Below, one piece after another: positions 54,834-63,195 of a stretch of DNA of 64,000 nucleotides; position 1 is the stretch's first letter, and each line of letters begins with the position of its first letter. Source of the stretch: Xenophilus sp003671765 (lineage in GTDB: Bacteria; Pseudomonadota; Gammaproteobacteria; Burkholderiales; Burkholderiaceae_C); the NCBI GenBank assembly GCA_051414805.1, contig CP166702.1:992001-1056000 (forward strand), written 5' to 3'. The position numbers and the translations under genes were made by a program. The notes below the pieces were generated by a model. The model saw only the letters and a list, made by a program, of their open reading frames with translations. It searched no databases and had not been told where the DNA came from.

Positions 54834-54949
54834 GTCGGTCCTTTCAATCAGGGGGTTGGCGATGGACTGAACTGTATGGGCCGACAATCGATGAATAAAG
54901 TCGCTGAAAATCGCTTCACTGTTCATCAGGAATTGACAATAGGCCTTCC
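54834..54949. promoter_or_regulatory. Divergent SDR/LysR control region
   Basis: 116 bp, AT-richer than its surroundings. Contains the inverted pair GATGAA (54890) / TTCATC (54922) and the half-site repeats GACAAT at 54883 and 54934. LysR proteins bind T-N11-A dyads in such gaps; the assignment is inference. Confidence 0.45.
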
Positions 54950-55873
54950 ATGGACCTCGACGCCCTGCGCATCTACCTGCTGGTGGCCGAAACCGCCAGC
55001 TTCACCCGTGCGGCCGAGCGGCTGGGCCTGACGCGGGCGCGCGTGTCGGCCGTCGTGCAGCAGCTGGAGGCCGAACTGGGCACGCGCCTTTTGCAGCGCA
55101 CGACGCGCAGCGTGCGCGTCACGCCCGACGGGCAGCTCTTTGCCGAGCGCGCGCAGGCGCTGGTGGGCGAGGCCGACGACCTGCAGGCGCTGTTCCAGCG
55201 GCAGCCGGCGGCCCTGCGCGGGCGGCTGCGCGTCGACATGCCGGGCCAGCTGTCGAGCCAGGTGCTGATCCCCAGGCTGCCGGAGTTCTTCGCCGCCCAT
55301 CCGCAGATCGAGCTCGAGCTCAGCAGCACCGACCGCCGCGTCGACCTGGTGCACGAGGGCTTCGACTGCGTGATCCGTGCCGGCGCCTTGCGCGAGTCGG
55401 GCCTGGTGGCGCGGCCCCTGGGCCTGCTGCCGCAGATCAACGTGGCCAGCCCGGCCTACCTTGCGGCCTTCGGCACGCCGCGCACGCTGGACGAGCTCGC
55501 GCAGCATCGCCTGGTGCGCTATTCATCGACGCTCGGCGGCGCCGCGCCCGGCTGGGAATACACCGAGAACGGCGAGCCGCGCATGCTGTCGATGGCCGCG
55601 GTGCTCACGGTGAACAACACCTTCGCCTACGAGTCGGCCTGCCTCGCGGGCCTGGGCATCATCCAGGCGCCCGCCCTGGGCCTGCGCGAGTGGATCGACA
55701 GCGGCCGGCTGGTGGAAGTGCTGCCCGCGTACCGTGCCGACCCGCTGCCGGTGACGCTGCTCTACGCCCACCGCCGCCAGGTTGCGCGGCGCGTGCAGGC
55801 CTTCATGGACTGGGTGGCCGCGGTGATGGCCGAGGTGCTCGCGCCGGCGCCCGATCTGCTATCGAAAGAATAG
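54950..55873 (+). CDS. LysR family transcriptional regulator
   Basis: 307 residues: winged HTH at the N-terminus (MDLDALRIYLLVAETASFTR, AERLGLTRARVSAVVQQLEA) and a substrate-binding domain from about residue 90. CrgA-like subgroup by the pattern RLRVDMPGQLSSQVLIPRLP. The last codons (LLSKE) and the TAG stop come from a dispersed repeat. Likely regulates the divergent SDR gene and itself. Confidence 0.93.
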   Translation: MDLDALRIYLLVAETASFTRAAERLGLTRARVSAVVQQLEAELGTRLLQRTTRSVRVTPDGQLFAERAQALVGEADDLQALFQRQPAALRGRLRVDMPGQLSSQVLIPRLPEFFAAHPQIELELSSTDRRVDLVHEGFDCVIRAGALRESGLVARPLGLLPQINVASPAYLAAFGTPRTLDELAQHRLVRYSSTLGGAAPGWEYTENGEPRMLSMAAVLTVNNTFAYESACLAGLGIIQAPALGLREWIDSGRLVEVLPAYRADPLPVTLLYAHRRQVARRVQAFMDWVAAVMAEVLAPAPDLLSKE

Positions 55874-55921
55874 CTGCTTGCGCCCGACCGACGCGGGGTT
55901 CAGCCCGATTCGGCTTGAAAT
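55857..55921 (+). repeat. Dispersed GCTAT-N7-ATAGC repeat, at the 3' end of the LysR gene
   Basis: GCTAT CGAAAGA ATAGC, then TGCTTGCGCCCGACCGACGC, GGGGTTCAGCCCGATTCGGC, TTGAAAT. The ATAGC arm contains the gene's stop codon. Confidence 0.85.
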
Positions 55922-55953
55922 GTCGTGGCCTGTAGCGCGGGTACGAGACCTGC

Positions 55954-57342
55954 TCAGCGGCGGTCGCCGCCCGCGCTGTTCAACGCATCCAGGAAGGTCT
56001 TGCGCCACCAGTGCACGTCCTGCTCGCGGATGCGCTGCAAGAGGCGCTGGTGGCGTGCGCGGCGCTCCTCCAGCGGCATCTGCAGGGCCTGCTGCACCGT
56101 CTCGGCGGTGCCATGCGTGTCGTAGGGATTGACCAGAAGCGCTTCCTTCAGCTGCTCGGCCGCGCCGGCGAAGCGCGAGAGCACCAGCACGCCCGGGTCG
56201 TCCGGGTCCTGCGCCACCACGTACTCCTTGGCGACCAGGTTCATGCCGTCGCGCAGCGGCGTAACCAGGCCGACGGCCGCCGCGCGGGCCAGCCCCGGCA
56301 CGCGCTTGCGCGCCACCATGCGGTGGATGTAGCGCACCGGCATCCAGTCAAGTTCGCCGTAGTCGCCGTTGATGGCGCCGCACAGCGACTCGAGCTCGCG
56401 CCGGATGTCGCCGTAGGCGTTCACGTCCTCGCGCGTGGGCGACGCGATCTGGATCAGCGTCGCGCTGCGCCGGTTCTCGGGATAGTGCGCGAGCAGTTCG
56501 CGAAACGCGCGCACCCGCTGCGGGATGCCCTTGGAGTAGTCCAGCCGGTCGATGCCCAGCAGCAGGCGGCGCTTGCTGTACTCGTCCTTCATGGTCGTGT
56601 ACATGTCGCGCGCGTCCTTGGCCTGGGTCAGCGCCTCGAACTCGTCGACGTCGATGCCGATCGGGAAGGCGCTGGCGCGCACCGTGTTGCCCCAGGCGCG
56701 GAACATGTCGTCGCCCAGCGATTCGCCGTGCGCCTCGTTGAGCACGTAGCGCTCGAAGTGCTGCACGTCCTGGTTGGCCTGGAAGCCGATCACGTCGTAG
56801 GCGAAGAGCGAGCGCATCAGCCACTCGTGCTGCGGGATCGCCGCCATGATGATCTGCGGCGGCAGCGGGATGTGCAGGAAGAAGCCGATGCGCTGCCTGC
56901 AGCCCATGGCGCGCAGCTCGGCCGCCAGCGGGATCAGGTGGTAGTCGTGCACCCAGAGGATGTCGTCGTCCTTGAGCAGCGGCAGCAGCTTGCGCGCGAA
57001 GAGCTGGTTCACGCGCCGGTAGCCGCCGATGTAGCCGGCCTCGAAGTTGGCCAGGTCGAGTCGGTCGTGGAACACCGGCCACAGCACGTTGTTGCTGTAG
57101 CCGAGGTAGTAGGCGTCGTGGTCCTCGCGGCTCAGGTCGAGGGTGGCCAGCATCACCTTGCCGGCCTGGTGCTTGTGCAGTTCGCCTTCGCCCGTGGGCC
57201 CGTCCTCGACGATGGTGCCGCTCCAGCCGAACCACAGGCCGCCGCTTTGCTGCAGCGATTCGCCCACCGCCACCGCCAAGCCGCCGGCGGCGGGCTTGCG
57301 GGGGTCGGCGACGCGGTTGGAGATGACGACGAGACGGGGCAT
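55954..57342 (-). CDS. otsA: Trehalose-6-phosphate synthase
   Basis: 462-residue GT20 enzyme making trehalose-6-phosphate from UDP-glucose and glucose-6-phosphate. Family landmarks: MPRLVVISNRVADPRKPAAG, GWSG, YYLGYSNNVLWPVFHDR, WVHDYHLIPLA and GIDRLDYSKGIPQRV, and LVTPLRDGMNLVAKEYV. Normal length. Downstream of otsB on the same strand with 36 bp between, so the two form an operon for trehalose made under osmotic or desiccation stress. Confidence 0.97.
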   Translation of the reverse strand: MPRLVVISNRVADPRKPAAGGLAVAVGESLQQSGGLWFGWSGTIVEDGPTGEGELHKHQAGKVMLATLDLSREDHDAYYLGYSNNVLWPVFHDRLDLANFEAGYIGGYRRVNQLFARKLLPLLKDDDILWVHDYHLIPLAAELRAMGCRQRIGFFLHIPLPPQIIMAAIPQHEWLMRSLFAYDVIGFQANQDVQHFERYVLNEAHGESLGDDMFRAWGNTVRASAFPIGIDVDEFEALTQAKDARDMYTTMKDEYSKRRLLLGIDRLDYSKGIPQRVRAFRELLAHYPENRRSATLIQIASPTREDVNAYGDIRRELESLCGAINGDYGELDWMPVRYIHRMVARKRVPGLARAAAVGLVTPLRDGMNLVAKEYVVAQDPDDPGVLVLSRFAGAAEQLKEALLVNPYDTHGTAETVQQALQMPLEERRARHQRLLQRIREQDVHWWRKTFLDALNSAGGDRR

Positions 57343-57378
57343 GCGGTAGGTCCAGGGTGCGGCAGCGGGCGGGGCGGA

Positions 57379-58119
57379 TCAGGAATGCACGAGCATGTCG
57401 CGCAAGGTCTGCAGCCAGGCGTGCACGGCCTGCGGGCCCTCCAGGCGCTGCGCCGCGCGCGTGCTGCCGGGCCCGATCTTGATCCCCATGCCGCCGGGGC
57501 GCGACTGCACCACGGCAAAGCCGGTCTCGTCGGTGGTGTCATCGCCGGCGAAGACCGGGTGGCGCCCCTCGAAGGGCGCTTCCTTGAGAAAGGCGTCGAT
57601 CGCGATGCCCTTGTTCACGCCGGCCGGCTTGATCTCGACCACGCACTTGCCGTGCAGCAGCTCGAACTGCGGCTGCGTGCCGACCACCTCGGCCATCGTG
57701 TCCAGGCACAGCTGCTCGAGCGCCGGCGCCAGCCGGTAGTGCAGCGCGATGGCGGCGTGCTTGCGTTCCACCAGCAGACCGGCGTGGCGCGAGGCCAGGG
57801 CGTTGGCGGCCTCGAGCACGCCGGTGAGGTCGGGCGCGGCGGCTTCCTGCATGCGGCCTTCGGCGTCGCGGCGCTGCACGCCGTGTTCACCGGCGGCCGG
57901 CAGGCGCAGCGGGGCGAGGAAGCGGTCGAGCACATCGATGGGGCGGCCCGACACGACGGCCAGCGCACCGCCCAGGAGCTCGTGCAGTTCGATCAGCAGC
58001 GGCACCAGGCCGGGGGGCACTTCGACGGCTTCGGGGGTTTCGGCGATCGCGACGAGCGTGCCGTCGAAGTCGAGGAACAGGGCCGCATCGCGGCCCGGGA
58101 GTGGCGGGGTCGTCTGCAT
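57379..58119 (-). CDS. otsB: Trehalose-6-phosphate phosphatase
   Basis: 246-residue HAD-superfamily phosphatase. Motif I ALFLDFDGTLVAIAETPE holds the nucleophile Asp; motif II AVVSGRPIDVL; motif IV GDDTTDETGF. Acts on the product of OtsA. The upstream 86 bp to cca may contain the operon promoter, not identified. Confidence 0.96.
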   Translation of the reverse strand: MQTTPPLPGRDAALFLDFDGTLVAIAETPEAVEVPPGLVPLLIELHELLGGALAVVSGRPIDVLDRFLAPLRLPAAGEHGVQRRDAEGRMQEAAAPDLTGVLEAANALASRHAGLLVERKHAAIALHYRLAPALEQLCLDTMAEVVGTQPQFELLHGKCVVEIKPAGVNKGIAIDAFLKEAPFEGRHPVFAGDDTTDETGFAVVQSRPGGMGIKIGPGSTRAAQRLEGPQAVHAWLQTLRDMLVHS

Positions 58120-58205
58120 CGTTCGAGAACTTAGCACGCGTCGCGGCGGCCGCGCGTCGGCCAAAGCCGGCAGTTCCCGCCGGCCTGTGCGGCCCCGCGC
58201 CGGGG

Positions 58206-59465
58206 TCAGGGTGCGGCCGCTGCCACGGCCGCCACCCGCGCTGCATGGATCGCCTGCCCGATCTGCGGCCCCTTGGCGCCGCGGGCCGCCGCCTCGCGCG
58301 CGATGCCTTCGGTGGCCACCGACTGCGCCGCCTCCAGGGCGCGCAGCAGGCGCGGCCGCTGGGGGTAGGGCGCGTCCTCCAGGCCCAGGCGCCCCCGCGC
58401 ATCGCACTCGCAGGCCAGCAGTGCCGCGTCGAAGCGCTGGGGCTTGCGAAAGGCGTCGCAGCGTTCCAGCAGCCGCACCAGCGCGGCGGCCTCGAAGCCC
58501 TCGCTGCGGTGGATGTTGCCGTGCTCGCGCGCCACCACCTCGGCCAGTTCGCGCACCTCGGTCGGCACGCGCCAGCGCTCGCACACGCCCGCCAGCAGAC
58601 GCGCGCTGCGCTGCTCGTGGCCAATATGGCGCGGCAGCACCTCGGCCGGCGTGGTGGCCTTGCCCAGGTCGTGCGTGAGGCAGGCGAAGCGCACCGGCAA
58701 GGGCGCCGCCAGGCGGGCACTCATGTCCAGCACCATCATCAGGTGCACGCCGGTGTCGACCTCGGGGTGGTGCTGCGGCGGCTGCGGCACGCCCCAGAGC
58801 GCGTCCACCTCCGGCAGCAGCACCTCCAGGGCGCCGCAGGCGCGCAGCACCTCGAACATGCGCGAGGGCTTCGCTTCCATGAGGCCGCGCGCGAGCTCCT
58901 GCCACACGCGCTCGGGCACCAGGGCATCGACCTCGCCGTCGGCCACCATCTCGCGCATCAGCGCCATCGTCTCGGGCGCCACGGTGAAGTCGTGGAAGCG
59001 GGCCGCGAAGCGCGCCAGCCGCAGGATGCGCACCGGGTCTTCGCGAAAGGCCTCGGTCACGTGGCGCAGCACCTTCTGCCGCAGGTCGCGCCGGCCGTGG
59101 TAAGGGTCGACCAGTGCCGGCGTGTCGGGGTCGAAATCGCCTGCAGCGCCCGCCACGCCTGCGGGGACAGCGATGGAATTGATCGTGAGGTCGCGCCGCG
59201 CGAGATCCTGCTCCAGCGTCACGTCCGGGGCCGTGTGCACGGTGAAGCCGCGGTAGCCGGGGCCGCTCTTGCGCTCGGTGCGGGCCAGCGCGTGCTCCTC
59301 GTGCGTCAGAGGGTGAAGGAACACCGGGAAGTCGCGCCCCACCGGCACGAAGCCTTGCGCGACCATGTCATCGGGCGTGGCGCCCACGACCACCCAGTCC
59401 CGGTCGGACACGGGCAGGCCGAGCAGGCGGTCGCGCACGGCGCCGCCGACGAGGTAGATCTCCAT
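58206..59465 (-). CDS. cca: Multifunctional CCA tRNA nucleotidyltransferase
   Basis: 419 residues: N-terminal nucleotidyltransferase with IYLVGGAVRDRLLGLPVSDR, catalytic Asp pair in SDRDWVVVG, RRDLTINSIAV and RILRLARFAARF; C-terminal HD phosphohydrolase domain with HLMMVLDM and CLTHDLGKATTP. Adds and repairs the 3' CCA of tRNAs; the HD domain is typical of the proteobacterial form. Confidence 0.96.
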   Translation of the reverse strand: MEIYLVGGAVRDRLLGLPVSDRDWVVVGATPDDMVAQGFVPVGRDFPVFLHPLTHEEHALARTERKSGPGYRGFTVHTAPDVTLEQDLARRDLTINSIAVPAGVAGAAGDFDPDTPALVDPYHGRRDLRQKVLRHVTEAFREDPVRILRLARFAARFHDFTVAPETMALMREMVADGEVDALVPERVWQELARGLMEAKPSRMFEVLRACGALEVLLPEVDALWGVPQPPQHHPEVDTGVHLMMVLDMSARLAAPLPVRFACLTHDLGKATTPAEVLPRHIGHEQRSARLLAGVCERWRVPTEVRELAEVVAREHGNIHRSEGFEAAALVRLLERCDAFRKPQRFDAALLACECDARGRLGLEDAPYPQRPRLLRALEAAQSVATEGIAREAAARGAKGPQIGQAIHAARVAAVAAAAP

Positions 59466-59639
59466 GGAGACAGTTTAGGTGTGGAGAAAGTATCGTTTTG
59501 AGCGCTTTCCAGCCCGCGGCCTCCCTCATCCTGGACAGATGCAACGACTGAGACCCGCGTGGCCGAACTACCATGGTTGCAAGGGCCGCACGCCGAGAGC
59601 CGTGGCTGCAGGCCAAGCCAAGAAGTTCAGGGAGAGGCT

Positions 59640-60965
59640 ATGCAGGCACTGTCACACGCGCTGCGCGTTCGAAGCGCAGCCATTCCCATGCACCTGGGGC
59701 GGCCCGCGCTGGAGCCGGTCCGCCTGTCCGGTCGCGAGGGCCTGAACCGCCTGTTCGAGTACGAGCTGCTCCTGAAGACCCCGGATGCCCTGAACCTCGG
59801 GGCCTCAGGCGCCACCGACTTCGACCTTGACGCGTTCATCGGCCGTGAGGTCAGCTGCCTGATCGAACTCGATGGTGCCGGCGAATTCCTCCCCGGCGCC
59901 GTCGGCGCCTCCGTGGACCGGGTGGGCGCTGGGGTGCGTGAGATCAATGCCCTCATCACCGAGGCGGCCCTCTGGGGCGAGGAAGGCCGCCACGTCCAGT
60001 ACCGCCTCGTCCTGCGCCCCTGGCTGCACCTGACCAGCCTCACCACCGACTGCAGGATCTTCCAGAACCAAAGCGTGGTGCAGATCCTGGATGAACTGCT
60101 CGCCGACTATGGCTTCCCCGTCGACAAGCGCCTGGTCGAGACCTACCCCCCACGGGATTACCAGACCCAGTACAACGAGAGCGATCTCCAGTTCTTCGAG
60201 CGGTTGACCCAGGAATGGGGCATCAACTACTTCTTCGAGCACAGCGACGGCAAACACCGCCTGGTGCTCATCGACAACATGGGTGGTCACCAGAAGAACC
60301 CCAGCGCCGCCTACCAGCAGGTCGAATACCACGCACCGGGCTGGAAGCTCGATGCCGAGTACCTCCATGCCTTCGTCCCCCACCACCAGCTCACCAGCGG
60401 CAGCTACAGCACCCGGGACTACGACTACACCAGGCCCAGGGCCGACCTGAGCAGCGGCCGCAAGGACCCGCGCCCCACCGGCCAGGCTGATGGCGAGGTC
60501 TACCAGTGGCACGCCGACCGGGCAGGCAGCCACTACGCCCAGCCCCGGGCGGGCACAGGACAAGCCAACGACCCCCAAGCCGAAGGCGACCACCTGGCCC
60601 GCCTGCGCATGCAGCAGCTGCGCACCCACGGGGCCAGAGCAAGGGCCAGCGGCAACCTGCGGGGCATGGTGCCGGGCTGCACCTTCGAGCTGAAGAAGCA
60701 CCCCAGGCAAGACGCCAATGCCGAATACCTGGTCCTGGACACCGACTTCCTCATCGAGGACGTGGGCCAGGACAGCCAGAGCAAGGACGCAAAGGTGTGC
60801 AATTCCTCAAAGACAACACTTCCTCCATCTCCACCCCAGTTTGAGTTAAATCCCGAAAGGCATTTGAAGAATCGCACGTTGCTCAAGACGCCAAAACTAA
60901 AAATCCCGGCGAGCTTGCAGTTCTCAAAGCTGGTATCGGATAGTGCCTTTAACTTGATCTCGTAG
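59640..60965 (+). pseudogene. vgrG: Truncated VgrG (type VI secretion spike), N-terminal domain only
   Basis: The first about 385 residues (MQALSHALRVRSAAIPMHLG; YETYPPRDYQTQYNES-like region; LTQEWGINYFFEHSDGKHRL) form the gp27-like half of VgrG. The family continues through an OB-fold/gp5 domain to 600-900 residues, all missing here. After GQDSQSKDA near base 60795 the frame runs into antisense of a beta-helix gene until a TAG. GGGAGAGG precedes the ATG. Either a defective spike or the left end of a rearranged cassette. Confidence 0.85.
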
Positions 60966-61093
60966 CCGCCCGCGAAGTCACAGTTGACAAAGCGAATTTT
61001 CCTCCATGTCAAGTACTGAAAGTCCACACCGCTGACCTCGGCCCCCTCAATGACCAACACCCCATCACCTATCTCCTTTTGACGAAGCTCAAG
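60795..61093 (-). pseudogene. Beta-helix lipoprotein, central fragment (piece 2 of the split gene)
   Basis: Read on the minus strand this gives about 98 residues, ELRQKEIGDGVLVIEG, FQYLTWRKIRFVNCDFAGGY, KALSDTSFENCKLAGIFSFG, ending GGSVVFEE. It is paralogous to the middle of the minus-strand gene further on (ELRRKETGDQEMVVKG, FQYLTWRNIKFVDCDFAGAY). It has no start or stop. It fits in frame between the lipoprotein head at 61747 (ending LKDPD, where the paralog has LSDPE) and the plus-strand piece starting at 63196 (CQFFGND). Confidence 0.75.
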
Positions 61094-61747
61094 GGTGGTA
61101 TGGGACCCAACGGTGCCATCGAGGTGCCGCTGTTGCTGACAAACATGAAAGAGGGCTATCCCAAGCAATTGGAGGTGAGCTTCAGCCGGCAGATGGCGGA
61201 GCTCGACTGTGTGCAGTCCATGGCGATTTGGACTTTTACTGCTGGCGGCACGGACGAATACGAGCAGGCCAAGCGCGGCCAATGGCAGCGCTTGGCGCCC
61301 ACGCTCATCAGGGGCAAAGACCCGCTGAGCGCAACGCTCTCGTTCAGCGGCGAAGAGATCGCCAAGCTCACGCAGGCCATGCAGTCGGGTGTGGTGGCGC
61401 GATTCCCCAACCCGTCCAAATTTGAGAAGGGCAGCGAATACCGGCGCATTGCGCAGGCGTTCATGGAGGTCACGCTCAAAAAGCCCAAGCCTGCGGGCAC
61501 CGGTGAAGACTGGGCCAAGGACATGCTGTTCGAGAACGACCCGTGGGTGTACCCGCTGGACATTCAGATTGGCGAGGCCCAGCTGTCGCCCAAGTCGTAC
61601 TGGATGTTCCGCAGGTCTGCAGGGGAGCGGGGGGAGGTGCCGGAATGGGATTGCTTGTGGAAGACGTGGGGAAAGTTGGCGACCAAGACGGGAAATCTTT
61701 ATCCCGACCCTGCAAAAGTGATACGGCCCCCTCCGGGATCGAACTGA
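61093..61747 (+). pseudogene. Unknown T6SS-associated gene, 5' truncated
   Basis: About 218 residues from GGMGPNGAIEVPLLLTNMKE to KTGNLYPDPAKVIRPPPGSN. No domain recognised and no natural start: the first few codons (a TTG at 61079) are antisense of the neighbouring fragment. The 3' end is intact and its TGA overlaps the next ATG (TGATG). Joined after an inversion to the end of the minus-strand gene (SAVPQAAKTV) it would continue in frame, so it may be that gene's C-terminal part. Confidence 0.6.
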
Positions 61748-61865
61748 TGCAACGCCGCATTCTGTTGCAAGCCCTTGCACTCACATCACTCGCCGGATGC
61801 AGCCCCATGAGCAAACCCAACATCAAAACCTTTGGCAAGAAGTACAACTACCTCAAAGACCCTGA
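61747..61865 (+). pseudogene. Lipoprotein head (piece 1 of the split beta-helix gene)
   Basis: Starts MQRRILLQALALTSLAGCSP, a lipoprotein signal with lipobox SLAGC, then KPNIKTFGKKYNYLKDPD. The paralog has SASFGKTYKYLSDPELRRKE at the same place. After DPD the frame runs on into antisense sequence to a stop at 62163 and is not meaningful. The native continuation is the fragment at 60795-61093 read on the other strand. As a lipoprotein next to a VgrG cargo gene it is a candidate immunity protein. Confidence 0.7.
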
Positions 61866-63153
61866 CGGTCTTGGCAGCCTGCGGTACGGCGCTCCATTGG
61901 CTTTCGGTGAGCGGGCCGGTGTTGCCGATCTTTACAACGTCTTGCAGTCCGCTGGCGAATTGCACGTTGTCAATCAGAAGTTGGTCCACGCTGTCTGCGG
62001 CCATGCTGAAGACTCGAGGATTGAAGTTATCGGCAGCCCCGTAAATTTGACTGTCGCGCAAGGTCAGGCTGCGGGCATCGCGGACGCCCACTTTCAGAAC
62101 TCCCCCCTTGACCCGCTCCATCACCACATCTCCCTTGACGCTGGCGCCTGTGAGGTCCAGTAGGTCGATTTGGGTGTCGCGAATGGTTAGGGATTGGAGG
62201 CGTGCGGGAATCATTCGGAACTCACCGCGTAGCTTGCTATTCTCGACAAGGACGGATGCTGCAAGGCCCTCACCGCTTAGGGTCACTCGAACATCTTCGC
62301 ATTCGCAGCCGCGAACAACCAACTTCGCATCACCCGTCAACGCGAACCATTTGACTTTGCAATTGATGAACGCGGCTTCACCGTAGGTGCCGATACCGCC
62401 CTGATGGTTCCGATCGCTGGTGTCTCCGATGAACTGGCACTCCTCGAAGCGCACGTTTGTGCTTTCCTCCCCACCACCCCAAACGGATGCACCGCCAGAA
62501 AGGCATTTGTAGAACTGCACGTTGCGCATCGTTCCGAAACCATGGATACCCACGATCTTGCAACTCTCGAATGAGCAATTCTCCATCGCATCAAGCTTGA
62601 TCTCATAGGCTCCCGCAAAGTCGCAATCTACAAACTTGATGTTTCTCCAAGTTAGGTACTGAAAGCGTGCACCACTGAACAATGCGCCTTTGACGACCAT
62701 TTCCTGATCGCCTGTCTCCTTGCGACGAAGCTCAGGGTCGCTCAGGTATTTGTAGGTCTTGCCGAAGCTGGCGCTGTTGCCGGCCTGCTTGTAGCGCCGC
62801 GCCTGCGTCACCAGCTTGAGCTGGTCGGCACTGAAGGACTCGGTGGCACGCGGCAGGATGCCCGCGCCCTGGCGGTCCACGCCGATCTTGCTCAGGGCTT
62901 TTGTGTCCCACAGGTTCTTGAAGTTTTCATTGACGCCCCAGCCCAGGGCGGCGATGACCTGGCTGGCACCGGCGCCACTCTTCTCCTCCGGCTTCGCACC
63001 ATAGGCGTACACCACATCGGCCAAAGGGGTGAACAGCGCGTAGAACCAATCGAACTGCCCGCCATCGAAGTTGTAGCCGGTCAGTGCCTGGCCGTAGGTG
63101 GGGCCATAGGCCAAACACGCCTCGTAGATGGTCATGTTGTGGTCACGGCTCAT
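61866..63153 (-). pseudogene. Beta-helix protein of the vgrG cassette, 3' truncated
   Basis: From MSRDHNMTIYEACLAYGPTY about 429 native residues are read. Residues 1-140 (DGGQFDWFYALFTPLADVVY, ALGWGVNENFKNLWD) match nothing I recognise. From about 145 (FGKTYKYLSDPELRRKE) a pentapeptide-like right-handed beta-helix follows (CSFESCKIVGIHGFGTMRNV, LQSLTIRDTQIDLLDLTGAS). No signal peptide. After QAAKTV the frame enters antisense of the lipoprotein head and stops at 61786. The ATG overlaps the end of an upstream fragment by ATGA. GC content is lower than the chromosome average here. Confidence 0.65.
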
Positions 63154-63195
63154 GCCCTCATCTTCTCGAACAGGGCCTTGAGCGATTCGAAGGCA
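63151..63195 (-). pseudogene. C-terminal remnant of the gene preceding the beta-helix gene
   Basis: About 14 codons, AFESLKALFEKMRA then TGA, overlapping the next ATG. It ends abruptly at the outer breakpoint. Inverting the segment would place it at the end of vgrG, so it may be the original vgrG or cargo C-terminus; the frame across that junction is not resolved. Confidence 0.45.

Noticed and set aside
61747..62163. A 138-codon lipoprotein gene read to its stop at 62163
   Set aside because: Only the first 40 codons are native; the rest is antisense of the beta-helix gene (for example the frame crosses the complement of its conserved repeats).
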